This document shows positions 27,131 through 35,715 of a stretch of DNA of 64,000 bases, piece by piece. Numbering within the stretch: the stretch's first letter is position 1; each line of letters opens with the position of its first letter. Location: assembly GCF_014062345.1 (NCBI RefSeq), contig NZ_JACGLS010000004.1, forward strand, positions 124,001 through 188,000, in the 5' to 3' direction. This DNA is from Tenacibaculum pelagium (GTDB lineage Bacteria > Bacteroidota > Bacteroidia > Flavobacteriales > Flavobacteriaceae). The notes under the pieces are model-generated. The model was not told where the DNA came from. It did no database searches and worked only from the letters and a program-made list of their open reading frames with translations. The position numbers and the translations under genes were made by a program.

Positions 27131-27162
27131 TATATCTCTTCTTTTTTCAGAATTTTCCCCAA
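27130..27162 (-). pseudogene. Possible remnant of a fourth peptide ORF (TTG start, 10 codons)
   Basis: TTG GGG AAA ATT CTG AAA AAA GAA GAG ATA TAA would give MGKILKKEEI, echoing the MGK(L/F)L start of units 1 and 2 but stopping early and lacking GKGASYALRH. It follows the unit-4 promoter at the expected position. Confidence 0.35.
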
Positions 27163-27181
27163 GAGTGATTGAATTCTGAGG

Positions 27182-27246
27182 CAAAGATATAATGATGTTT
27201 AATACTATAAAATGGGATTTCCGCAGAAAAAAGTGTGGATTTCCGC
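27182..27246 (-). promoter_or_regulatory. Promoter and double-site operator of unit 4
   Basis: -7 box TATCTTTG at 27182-27189. Half-sites GGATTTCCG at 27215-27223 and 27237-27245 around CAGAAAAAAGTGT. The 25-nt stretch between operator and -7 box differs in sequence from units 2 and 3, yet its length is the same, which argues that geometry is under selection. It begins 6 bp after the response-regulator stop codon. Confidence 0.7.
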
Positions 27247-27251
27247 AAAAG

Positions 27252-27929
27252 TTAATCTATAATTCCTAATTCTTTGGCTTTCAATACTAAGTCAGTATTA
27301 TTGTTGGCTTGTAAATCGGTACGAAGTTTAGCTAGCTTGCTTTCTATAGCACGTACTTTAACTAAAGAACCATCTCTTTTTTTAACCGAACCTTCTAAGT
27401 TAGAAATTTTAGCATGTTTAGGTAGCTCTTTTAAAATTTGAATAGCTACTTCATCCATTTGGATTTCTACCAAAGCTCTTTTTAATAGTTTTTGATGAAT
27501 TTCGTGCGTGTAATACACTTCACCCTTTAACATTTTTTGAATTGCAAAGGTTAATTCGTCTGTACTACAATTACCTTTTAAAATATAAGCAGAAGGATTT
27601 AAGTTATTAATTACATTAAACACCCTGTTAATTTCTGAATGTCCTGTAATTACACCAGTTTTAATATCAATTTCTTCTTTTTGAATGGCTTTAATTAAAG
27701 CTTCACCTCCATCTAAAACAACATTATCATTATTATTATCAAAACTTAAATCGGTAAAAACAATATGGAAAGGATTGTCGAGAGCACTCGTTTTTATTTT
27801 TGAAAAAGCTTCATCGCAAGAATTTACAGTCTCAATTTCTAAATTGTCAATGTCTTTTAAAAACGAAAGAATACCTTCAATAATTAATTGATGGTCATCA
27901 ACTAGAAGTATTTTAGTTTGTTCAGGCAT
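27252..27929 (-). CDS. Response regulator, partner of the TPR histidine kinase
   Basis: 225 aa. Receiver domain with D11/D12 and phospho-acceptor D60 (IVFTDLSFD), although the strand after D60 has an insertion rich in Asn. The C-terminal domain (about 155-225) is not a classical LuxR/GerE helix-turn-helix; it shows KELPKHAKISNLEG, KVRAIESKLAKLRTDLQANN and LVLKAKELGIID, the pattern of a flavobacterial response-regulator family with a divergent sigma-region-4-like HTH. It overlaps the kinase gene by 8 bp. The three identical double-site operators directly downstream make it the natural candidate to bind them. Confidence 0.85.
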   Translation of the reverse strand: MPEQTKILLVDDHQLIIEGILSFLKDIDNLEIETVNSCDEAFSKIKTSALDNPFHIVFTDLSFDNNNDNVVLDGGEALIKAIQKEEIDIKTGVITGHSEINRVFNVINNLNPSAYILKGNCSTDELTFAIQKMLKGEVYYTHEIHQKLLKRALVEIQMDEVAIQILKELPKHAKISNLEGSVKKRDGSLVKVRAIESKLAKLRTDLQANNNTDLVLKAKELGIID

Positions 27930-29865
27930 TTAAGGGTATTTGAATATTAGTTTTGGTTCCGTTACCTACTTCGCTATCAATTTGTAGAGTTCCGTTTAAC
28001 TCTTCAACACGTTCTTGTAGGTTCTGTAAACCAATTCCTTTTTTACTGATATTAGTATCAAAACCGATGCCATTATCAGTAATATTCAAATGTACATATT
28101 TTTTTTCTAGGGTAAAATCTATAGTTAGTTTACTTGCCTCGGCATATTTTTTACTGTTTTGTATACTTTCTCGAGTACTTAAATATAGTAAACGCTTAAT
28201 AGCATCATTAATAGTTTGCCACTCGTATTCTTGTAAACCTGTAACCGTTATTCTAAAATCAAGTTCAAAATAATCACTGACTAGATTAATAATTTGGTCT
28301 TTAAAAGAAACCTTGTCAAAACTAACACTACTTAACTGATGCGATAAATTACGTACATTGTCTTTAACTGTATCTAGCTTTTGTGCTTCTTCTAATAAGT
28401 TTGATTTTTCTAATTTTTGATGTAATAATCGTAAGTCTCCTGCAACTTCATCGTGTAAGGATTTTGCAATTTGTTGTCGTTCATGTTCTCTTGCTTGTAC
28501 TCTTTGTAACTGAGCTTGAAATAGTAATTTTCTTCTTCGTTGTACAAAAAACATAATACTTAAAACGAATAAAGAAATGCCACTTGCAGCTACTAACCAA
28601 CCAATTAATTTCTGTTGTTTTTCATAAGCTATTTCTGCTTGTTTTTTTTCGTTATCGGTTTTTAAAACCGTGTTTTCTTTTTCTTTTTTATCAGTTTCGT
28701 ATCTAATTTTAGCAAACTGATTTTTTAATTGACGTTCTTTTTGAAAGAGACTATCGTTTAAAGTAATATATTCTCGTAAGTATTGTTTCGATTTTTCTCC
28801 TTTAGTTAGTTGAGAAAGATTTTCTAATGCCTCTAACCATTTTTTGTTGTTATGGGTTTGCTTAGCGTATTTTAACGCTTCATCGGAATAGAAAATAGCT
28901 TTTTTATTTTGTTTTAAATCTTTGTAATAATTTGAAATATTAATAAGAGTAGCTGAAAGTTTTCCAAACTCTTTTAGTTTTTTCCTAATATTTAGAACAT
29001 GACTATATTGATGTAATACACTATCTTTTTTATTTAATTTATAATTACTAAAAGCTAGATTTTCTAATAGCATGGCATATTGAGAAAAGTATTTTTTTTT
29101 AATACTATCTTGAAATAATCCTTTTTTAAAGTAGAGAATTGATTTTTTATAATCCTTTTGATTTTGATATAATAAACCTAAATTGTTAATTATATATAGG
29201 TACCCTAAATTATTTTTATTTATGGTATTATATTTTAGAGATTTTTTATAATACTTTAAAGCTTCTTTAGGCTGGTTTATTTCTTCAGAAACTAATCCTA
29301 GACCATTATAAACCCTTTCTAAATACATGTTAGATTTGATAGGGTCAAGGTATTTTAAAGCTTCTATAAAACTAATTTCAGAACCTAAGTAATCTTGTGC
29401 ATCTTTTTGCAAAAAACCTACACTTAATAATCGTCTACCTATAGCTAAAGAGTCTTTAATTTTTTTAGAAATATTAATAGATTGGTAGTAATAAAAATAA
29501 GCGCTGTCAATATTTAATAAAATTTTATTTTCAAGAGCTTTGAAATGTAGTTTTTTAGCTAGTAAAGAAGAATCTTTATTTTTTATGTAAAGTTTAGTAA
29601 TATTTTTATTAGAAAACTTTAAGTTTTCGAGAGCTTTATTATAAAAACTTTCTACACCTAATTTAATATTAGTGTCTTTTATTAAAGAATCAAGATTAGA
29701 TTTATCTGCAAAAAAAACAGCTTTTTTAAGCAAAGGAAGTTTTTTACTTCCATAAATTTTATCTGCTTTTTTTAAATAATAAGAAACAGAATCAACATCT
29801 TTAGATTGAGAAAATGAAATAGATGTTATTAAGAAAAGAAGAAAAAAGAAGGAAATTTTATTCAT
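27922..29865 (-). CDS. TPR-containing sensor histidine kinase
   Basis: 647 aa. Signal peptide (1-19, ending SFSQ), then about 380 residues of tetratricopeptide repeats that should lie in the periplasm (for example ALKYYKKSLKYN and GLLYQNQKDYKKSILYFKKG), a coiled coil, one TM helix (about 420-442), and a cytoplasmic HisKA_3-type kinase: H471 in QQIAKSLHDEVAGDL, an N-box-like RESIQNSKKYAEA, G1 TDNGIGF, G2 GIGLQNLQERV. The architecture suggests sensing of a peptide or protein by the TPR domain. The gene follows a 48-aa glycine-rich peptide gene, separated only by a bidirectional hairpin, and needs read-through from it unless a promoter hides in that hairpin. Confidence 0.9.
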   Translation of the reverse strand: MNKISFFFLLFLITSISFSQSKDVDSVSYYLKKADKIYGSKKLPLLKKAVFFADKSNLDSLIKDTNIKLGVESFYNKALENLKFSNKNITKLYIKNKDSSLLAKKLHFKALENKILLNIDSAYFYYYQSINISKKIKDSLAIGRRLLSVGFLQKDAQDYLGSEISFIEALKYLDPIKSNMYLERVYNGLGLVSEEINQPKEALKYYKKSLKYNTINKNNLGYLYIINNLGLLYQNQKDYKKSILYFKKGLFQDSIKKKYFSQYAMLLENLAFSNYKLNKKDSVLHQYSHVLNIRKKLKEFGKLSATLINISNYYKDLKQNKKAIFYSDEALKYAKQTHNNKKWLEALENLSQLTKGEKSKQYLREYITLNDSLFQKERQLKNQFAKIRYETDKKEKENTVLKTDNEKKQAEIAYEKQQKLIGWLVAASGISLFVLSIMFFVQRRRKLLFQAQLQRVQAREHERQQIAKSLHDEVAGDLRLLHQKLEKSNLLEEAQKLDTVKDNVRNLSHQLSSVSFDKVSFKDQIINLVSDYFELDFRITVTGLQEYEWQTINDAIKRLLYLSTRESIQNSKKYAEASKLTIDFTLEKKYVHLNITDNGIGFDTNISKKGIGLQNLQERVEELNGTLQIDSEVGNGTKTNIQIPLNA

Positions 29866-29874
29866 AAAACTAAA

Positions 29875-29903
29875 AACACCTTACTTTAAATGAGTAAGGT
29901 GTT
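29875..29903. terminator. Hairpin between Gly-rich peptide and kinase genes (terminator/attenuator)
   Basis: AACACCTTACT (29875-29885) pairs perfectly with AGTAAGGTGTT (29893-29903), loop TTAAATG, with T-runs on both strands. On the minus strand it ends only 10 bp before the kinase ATG, leaving no room for a kinase promoter, so kinase and regulator expression probably depends on read-through. Confidence 0.8.
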
Positions 29904-29914
29904 GTTTTTTATAG

Positions 29915-30061
29915 TTAAGATTTTCCATCGCCACCTTGACCGCCACCAGTACCGCCACCTGTACCTCCGGTGCCACCAGTATCGCTACCACCACCAATAC
30001 CACCAGTATCACCACCAGGGTTTAAAATCATTTCCACTTCTTGTAAATTCTTGTTTTCCAT
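29915..30061 (-). CDS. 48-aa glycine-rich peptide with a double-glycine-type leader
   Basis: ATG at 30061, stop TAA at 29915. The leader part reads NLQEVEMILNPGG: counting back from the second Gly (G17 as -1) there are Leu at -12, Glu at -8 and Met at -7, matching the L(-12)...E(-8)L(-7)...GG consensus of peptides processed by PCAT-type transporters, with Asn instead of Ile at -4. The remaining 31 residues are mainly Gly with Asp, Thr and Ser (DTGGIGGGSDTGG and TGGTGGGTGGGQGGDGKS) and no Cys. It could be an exported peptide signal, a bacteriocin-like precursor or a structural peptide. No transporter/peptidase or modification enzyme is visible nearby. Confidence 0.65.
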   Translation of the reverse strand: MENKNLQEVEMILNPGGDTGGIGGGSDTGGTGGTGGGTGGGQGGDGKS

Positions 30062-30195
30062 AATTATAGGGTTTTAATTAAACAATTTTTGTGGGGGATT
30101 AAAATAAGTCTCTAATGTATAGTGTTTATGGGAGAAAGCCAAGAAATTAACAAACTTTTTAAGGTTGTTTTTCAATTATTGATAGTAATTAACCT

Positions 30196-30726
30196 TTATA
30201 AGGTAATTTTGGCAAATAAATCCCAAAGTACAACTCCACAACTTACTGATATATTTAACGAATGCTTGGTTCCTAATTGAGGTATTTCAATACAAGCATC
30301 AGAAGCAGAAACCACTTCTTGCTGAACTCCTTTTATCTCATTTCCCATTACAACAGCGTACTTTTTATTTGATAAAGGCGTAAAATCATTCAGCATGGTA
30401 CTATTTTCTGCTTGTTCTATTGAAGCTACAAAAACACCATCACTTTTTAATTGATTAACTAAAGTTAACGTATCTTCTATATATTCCCATTCAACTGATT
30501 CAGTAGACCCTAAAGCAGTTTTATGAATTTCTTTGTTTGGAGGCATTGCAGTAATACCGCACAAATAAATTTTTTCGATTAAAAAAGCATCCGAAGTTCT
30601 AAAAACAGAACCAATATTATTTAAACTACGGATATTGTCGAGCACCACAATAATGGGTGTTTTTTTAGTTTGTTTAAATTCCTCAACTGTTTTTCTACCT
30701 AACTCGCTATTCTTTAGTTTTCTCAT
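30196..30726 (-). CDS. SpoU/TrmH-family RNA methyltransferase
   Basis: 176 aa, SPOUT domain without an N-terminal substrate-binding domain. The three family motifs are present: LDNIRSLNNIGSVFRTSDA (motif 1), VVMGNEIKGVQQEV (motif 2) and IPQLGTKHSLNISVSCGVV (motif 3), which together form the SAM-binding knot and the 2'-O-ribose methylation site. The target (tRNA or rRNA) cannot be read from sequence. It is divergent from mutS. Confidence 0.92.
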   Translation of the reverse strand: MRKLKNSELGRKTVEEFKQTKKTPIIVVLDNIRSLNNIGSVFRTSDAFLIEKIYLCGITAMPPNKEIHKTALGSTESVEWEYIEDTLTLVNQLKSDGVFVASIEQAENSTMLNDFTPLSNKKYAVVMGNEIKGVQQEVVSASDACIEIPQLGTKHSLNISVSCGVVLWDLFAKITL

Positions 30727-30772
30727 AAAAAATGTTAACTTTCAAATCGAATATTTATCTTCGCAAAACTAA

Positions 30773-33400
30773 TTGAAAAAATCTAAAAACTTGGCAAAAA
30801 CAAAGGCAAAAAAGGTAACTCCGCTAATGCAACAATACAACGGAATTAAAGCAAAATATCCGGATGCAATGTTACTTTTTAGAGTGGGAGATTTTTACGA
30901 AACCTTTGGGAAAGATGCAGTAAAAGCATCCGAAGTTTTAGGAATAATTTTAACCAAAAGAGGTGCTGGTAGCGAAAGTGAAACTGCTTTGGCGGGTTTT
31001 CCGCATCATTCGTTAAACACCTATTTACCTAAGCTAGTTAAGTCGGGACTTCGTGTGGCTATTTGCGATCAATTAGAAGATCCGAAAATGACCAAGAAGA
31101 TTGTAAAACGTGGTGTTACCGAATTGGTAACTCCAGGGGTTGCTTTAAATGACGAAGTTTTACAATCGAAATCCAATAATTTTTTAGCAGCAGTACATTT
31201 TGGGAAGAAGTTATTAGGAGTTTCTTTTTTAGATGTTTCTACAGGTGAGTTTTTAATCGCACAAGGAAACGAAGAATACATTGATAAATTATTACAGAAT
31301 TTTTCACCTAGTGAAGTTTTAGTAGAAAAGAAAAACAAGCAACGATTTTTAGAGTTGTTTACAAATCGTTTTCATACTTTTTACTTAGAAGATTGGATTT
31401 TTCAAAAAGAATATGGAAATGAATTATTAAGCAATCATTTTAAGGTTAAAAATTTAAAAGGATTTGGTGTTGAAGAGTTAGAATACGGAGTTATTGCTGG
31501 TGGAGCAGTAATGTATTATCTGTCAGAAACACAACATAATAAAATAGATCACATCCAATCAATAAGCAGAATTGCTGAAGATAATTATGTGTGGATGGAT
31601 CGTTTTACTGTTAAAAATCTGGAGTTATACGGAGGTAATTCAGTAAACTCAGTTTCGTTATTAAACGTTATTGATAAAACAATTTCTCCGATGGGAGGAC
31701 GCTTGTTAAAACGTTGGTTAGCGCTTCCATTAAAAGATATAAATCAGATTAAACAACGCCATGAGTTGGTGAAGTTTTTAATTGATAACGATGATTTTCA
31801 CGAAACAGTAACCTATCAGTTAAAACAAATTTCTGATATCGAACGATTGATATCTAAAGTTGCAACGGGTAAAGTTTCGCCAAGAGAAGTGATTCTTTTA
31901 AAGAATTCGTTAAAAGCCATTTTACCGATAAAAGAAGCTGCTGAGAAAAGTAAAAACAAAACGGTTAAAGAAATCGGAAAACAATTACACGACTGTAAGT
32001 TGTTAATTGATAAAATTACCGAGAGTGTATTTGAAGAAGCACCAATAAACATAAATAAAGGAAACGCGATTGCAAATGGTGTTTCTAAAGAGCTGGATGA
32101 GTTACGAAGTATTTCTAATTCAGGTAAAGAATATTTAGATAATATGTTGGCTCGTGAAACGGAGCGAACAGGAATAGCAAGCTTAAAAATAGCTTTTAAC
32201 AATGTTTTTGGATACTATATTGAAGTTAGAAATAAATACAAAGACAATGTTCCAGAAGAATGGATTCGTAAGCAAACTTTAGTAAATGCAGAGCGTTATA
32301 TTACGGAAGAATTGAAGGAATATGAAGCTAAAATCTTAGGGGCTGAAGAGAAAATCCAGCAATTAGAAACGGAGATTTTTGCAAAATTAGTGCAGTTTAT
32401 TATTGATTTTGTGCAACCTGTACAGCAAAATGCTCAAAATATTGCTAAAATAGACGGATTATTATCGTTTGCTACATTGGCAATGGATAACAATTATGTG
32501 CGTCCGATGATGGACGAAAGCACAGATATTGAAATAAAGAATGGTCGCCATCCAGTAATAGAAAAACAATTAGCGATTGGTGAAGAGTATATTGCAAACG
32601 ATGTAGTTTTAAATCGTAATCAACAACAAATAATTATGATTACCGGACCAAATATGTCGGGTAAATCTGCCATTTTACGTCAAACAGCATTAATAGTTTT
32701 ATTGGCGCAAATGGGAAGTTATGTACCAGCACAAAATGCACGTATTGGTATTGTAGATAAGATTTTTACAAGAGTAGGAGCTAGTGATAATATTTCGATG
32801 GGAGAATCTACGTTTATGGTAGAAATGAATGAAACAGCTTCTATCTTAAATAATATTTCTGAACGCAGTTTAGTGTTGTTAGATGAAATTGGTCGTGGAA
32901 CCTCTACTTATGACGGAATTTCAATTGCTTGGGCTATTTCAGAGTATTTACACGAGCACCCATCAAAAGCAAAAACATTATTTGCTACACATTACCATGA
33001 GCTAAATGAAATGACTACTACGTTTGAACGTATTAAGAATTTCAATGTATCGGTAAAAGAATTAAAAGACAGTATTATTTTCTTACGTAAATTGGTTGCA
33101 GGTGGTAGTAACCATAGTTTTGGTATTCACGTAGCTAAATTAGCAGGAATGCCGAACATGGTAATTCATAGAGCTCAGAAAATTTTAAAGCAGTTAGAAG
33201 ATTCTCATTCGCAAAAAGAAGTAAAGGAAGTATTGAAAGAAACGCAGCATGAAGAAATGCAAATGAGCTTTTTTCAGTTAGATGATCCTTTACTAGAAGA
33301 TATAAGAGAAGAAATATTAACTACTAATATAGATACGCTTACACCAATTGAAGCTTTAATGAAGCTGAATGAAATTAAACGAATGTTGGTTAAAAAATAA
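30773..33400 (+). CDS. mutS: DNA mismatch repair protein MutS
   Basis: 875 aa. Mismatch-binding FYE motif (F41, Y42, E43 in [12 protein letters not shown]), connector and clamp domains, Walker [15 protein letters not shown], Walker [17 protein letters not shown] and the FATHYHEL helix-turn. It finds mismatches in new DNA. No ATG is available near the 5' end: TTG 30773 is used here, but TTG 30791 (giving [17 protein letters not shown]) is also plausible because a TATCTTCG box at 30756-30763 would put the transcription start almost on the first TTG. Confidence 0.96.
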   Translation: MKKSKNLAKTKAKKVTPLMQQYNGIKAKYPDAMLLFRVGDFYETFGKDAVKASEVLGIILTKRGAGSESETALAGFPHHSLNTYLPKLVKSGLRVAICDQLEDPKMTKKIVKRGVTELVTPGVALNDEVLQSKSNNFLAAVHFGKKLLGVSFLDVSTGEFLIAQGNEEYIDKLLQNFSPSEVLVEKKNKQRFLELFTNRFHTFYLEDWIFQKEYGNELLSNHFKVKNLKGFGVEELEYGVIAGGAVMYYLSETQHNKIDHIQSISRIAEDNYVWMDRFTVKNLELYGGNSVNSVSLLNVIDKTISPMGGRLLKRWLALPLKDINQIKQRHELVKFLIDNDDFHETVTYQLKQISDIERLISKVATGKVSPREVILLKNSLKAILPIKEAAEKSKNKTVKEIGKQLHDCKLLIDKITESVFEEAPININKGNAIANGVSKELDELRSISNSGKEYLDNMLARETERTGIASLKIAFNNVFGYYIEVRNKYKDNVPEEWIRKQTLVNAERYITEELKEYEAKILGAEEKIQQLETEIFAKLVQFIIDFVQPVQQNAQNIAKIDGLLSFATLAMDNNYVRPMMDESTDIEIKNGRHPVIEKQLAIGEEYIANDVVLNRNQQQIIMITGPNMSGKSAILRQTALIVLLAQMGSYVPAQNARIGIVDKIFTRVGASDNISMGESTFMVEMNETASILNNISERSLVLLDEIGRGTSTYDGISIAWAISEYLHEHPSKAKTLFATHYHELNEMTTTFERIKNFNVSVKELKDSIIFLRKLVAGGSNHSFGIHVAKLAGMPNMVIHRAQKILKQLEDSHSQKEVKEVLKETQHEEMQMSFFQLDDPLLEDIREEILTTNIDTLTPIEALMKLNEIKRMLVKK

Positions 33401-33426
33401 AAGAGATTTCAAACGAAATCTCTTTT
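33399..33426. terminator. Bidirectional terminator between convergent mutS and UspA genes
   Basis: AAAAGAGATTTC (33399-33410), loop AAAC, GAAATCTCTTTT (33415-33426). The left arm overlaps the mutS stop codon. Confidence 0.88.
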
Positions 33427-33434
33427 AAAATACT

Positions 33435-34229
33435 TTATAACTTTCCTCTTAAAACTAGTAGCGGAATATTACAATGAAATTCTTTTTTTAGAATCGTATT
33501 TTTTTCCCAAAGCTTTTGAAAGAATCCACGGTTACGTCTAAACACACATAATAAATCAGGATTATGAGATTGAAAATGTTCTAAAACACCTTGAAAAGTT
33601 GTAGCGTTTTCAGTTACAGTTAATTCGTTTTTTATCTCTCCTAAATTAGAATCTAAAACTAAATCTTCTTCGGTATAATTAGGTGTCTTTACCAATAATA
33701 AATTAGAAGAAGCGTTAAAAGTTTTTAAGATTTTATTTAAAGGATTCAATACATTTTCCTTGTTCATAATTCCCGATTTAAAAGCAGTAAGTACTGATTT
33801 TATTGGAGAAAATTGATAGCCATCAGGAACAATTAACATAGGAATGTTGGTTTGTTTTAAAACGCTACCCGAAGTGTTTCCTAAAAACACTTCTTCTTTT
33901 ATCGAATTACTTTTTGGACCCATAATAATTAAGTCCATTCCTAATTCTCTATCAATAGCAGTAATACTTTCTAAAACATCACCTTTTGCAGTAATCATTT
34001 TAATGGCTACATTTTTTCTATCAACAGAATTAATCATAGCTCTTAAATATAAATTTGTTTCACGCTGCATGGTATCGTCAGCATTAACAAAGGCACCAGC
34101 TTTTGTTAAAACCTTATAGGCACGCATTACAAACACTTTTACATTTGTAGCTTCAGCAAAATTAATAGCGTATTGTAAGGTGTTTATTGAGTTTTCGGTA
34201 GAACCAATAGGAACTAATATATGTTTCAT
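33435..34229 (-). CDS. Universal stress protein (tandem UspA domains)
   Basis: 264 aa. The first domain (1-145) has the UspA pattern ILVPIGSTENSINTLQYAINFA and IIMGPKSNSIKEEVFLGNTSGSVLKQTNIPMLIVP, close to the ATP-binding G-2x-G-9x-G(S/T) motif. The second domain (about 150-264) is more divergent and ends NIPLLVLRG. It probably binds ATP and acts in stress survival. A perfect TATCTTTG promoter box lies upstream. Confidence 0.88.
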   Translation of the reverse strand: MKHILVPIGSTENSINTLQYAINFAEATNVKVFVMRAYKVLTKAGAFVNADDTMQRETNLYLRAMINSVDRKNVAIKMITAKGDVLESITAIDRELGMDLIIMGPKSNSIKEEVFLGNTSGSVLKQTNIPMLIVPDGYQFSPIKSVLTAFKSGIMNKENVLNPLNKILKTFNASSNLLLVKTPNYTEEDLVLDSNLGEIKNELTVTENATTFQGVLEHFQSHNPDLLCVFRRNRGFFQKLWEKNTILKKEFHCNIPLLVLRGKL

Positions 34230-34273
34230 AATTTTTTTTTAATCACAGTGTTTTTAAATACACTATGAAGTTG

Positions 34274-34281
34274 CAAAGATA
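34274..34281 (-). promoter_or_regulatory. -7 box for the universal stress protein
   Basis: TATCTTTG on the minus strand, 45 bp before the start at 34229. Confidence 0.5.
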
Positions 34282-34357
34282 AATAATATTTAAAACAGAT
34301 AATTTTAGTGTTTTACTTTAGGAAATAAAAGAATAACTGTTCCTTTGTTCTTAGAAT

Positions 34358-35692
34358 ATGAATCAAGATATTAGTTTTAAACGTATTAATAAATTAGCAA
34401 TACCAGCTTTAATTGCAGGAGTTGCCGAACCATTACTTTCTACAACCGATCTAGCTATAATTGGCAATATTGATAATAATGCTACAGAGAGTATCGCTGC
34501 AATTGGTATTGTAGGTGCTTTTTTATCGATGTTAATTTGGGTGTTTGGACAAACAAGGAGTGGAATATCGTCTATTATTTCTCAATATTTAGGAGCTAAT
34601 AAGTTAGATGAAGTTAAAAACTTACCAGCACAAGCAATTGTGTTAGTAGTTACTACAAGCTTGTTTATTTTAGGAATAAGCTATCCGTTTTCAAAAGAAA
34701 TTTTTGAGTTTTATAATGCATCAGGAACCATTTTAGAGTACTCGGTAGAATATTATAAGATTAGAGTTTTTGGTTTTCCATTCACGCTTTTTGTGATTGC
34801 AATTTTTGGAGTTTTTAGAGGGTTACAAAACACAGTATATCCAATGATTATTGCTATTATCGGTACTATTGTAAATATTGTTTTAGATATTATTTTGGTA
34901 TACGGAATTGAAGGTTATATCCCTGCAATGAATATTCAAGGAGCTGCGTATGCAAGTGTAATAGCACAAATTACGATGGCAGTTATAGCATTGTATTTAT
35001 TGTTGACTAAAACGAAAATATCTTTAAAGTTTCAATTACCATTTAATAAGGAAATTCCGAGGTTTATAAATATGATTTTAAATCTATTTGTAAGAACCAT
35101 TGCTTTAAATGTAGCCTTGTATTTTGCGACTTCGTATGCTACTGGTTATGGTAAAGAGTATATCGCGGCTTATACAATCGGACTTAATTTATGGTTGATG
35201 GGAGCTTTTATGATAGATGGCTATTCATCTGCAGGAAATATTTTATCAGGTAAATTATTAGGAGCCAAAGCATATAAAACATTAATTAAATTAGGAAATA
35301 ATTTAATCATATACGGATTAGTCTTTGGAAGTTTTTTGGCGCTCATCGGATTGGTTTTTTATAACTTTATTGGGACAATTTTCACCAAGGAACAAGAAGT
35401 ACTAGTACAGTTTTATAATACTTTTTGGATTATTCTATTAATGCAACCTATTTGCTCCATCGCATTTATTTACGACGGAATGTTTAAAGGTTTAGGAGAA
35501 ATGAAATATTTACGTAACGTATTATTAGTATCTACAGCCTTAGTTTTTATTCCGTTATTGTTGTTTTTCGATTCATTAAATTATAAACTATATGCTGTTT
35601 GGATTGCTTTTTACGGTTGGATAATAGCGAGAGGTGTTCCGCTGATTTTTAAATTTAGAAACAAGTTTTTATCTCGCTCTCAAAAAGTGTAA
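34358..35692 (+). CDS. MATE-family efflux transporter
   Basis: 444 aa with twelve predicted membrane helices in two bundles. N-terminal LAIPALIAGVAEPLLSTTDLAIIGN and RGLQNTVYPMIIAIIGTIVNIVLD are typical of the DinF-like branch of MATE exporters, which expel cationic compounds using Na+ or H+ gradients. It heads a tight run of same-strand genes reaching queD (gaps of 23, 3, 17 and -1 bp). Confidence 0.9.
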   Translation: MNQDISFKRINKLAIPALIAGVAEPLLSTTDLAIIGNIDNNATESIAAIGIVGAFLSMLIWVFGQTRSGISSIISQYLGANKLDEVKNLPAQAIVLVVTTSLFILGISYPFSKEIFEFYNASGTILEYSVEYYKIRVFGFPFTLFVIAIFGVFRGLQNTVYPMIIAIIGTIVNIVLDIILVYGIEGYIPAMNIQGAAYASVIAQITMAVIALYLLLTKTKISLKFQLPFNKEIPRFINMILNLFVRTIALNVALYFATSYATGYGKEYIAAYTIGLNLWLMGAFMIDGYSSAGNILSGKLLGAKAYKTLIKLGNNLIIYGLVFGSFLALIGLVFYNFIGTIFTKEQEVLVQFYNTFWIILLMQPICSIAFIYDGMFKGLGEMKYLRNVLLVSTALVFIPLLLFFDSLNYKLYAVWIAFYGWIIARGVPLIFKFRNKFLSRSQKV

Positions 35693-35715
35693 TTTTGAGA
35701 ATAAAATAATTAGAA

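Noticed and set aside
26154..27246. CRISPR array or integron cassette array for the tandem units
   Set aside because: Repeats are promoters and terminators around small ORFs of different length, with no regular spacers, attC folding or integrase.
26870..27246. LytTR binding sites
   Set aside because: The 22-bp period is similar, but the half-site GGATTTCCG does not fit LytTR consensus and the neighbouring regulator has a different output domain.
31816..32202. 128-aa minus-strand frame inside mutS
   Set aside because: Lies fully within the clear MutS clamp region on the other strand, with no motif or promoter of its own.
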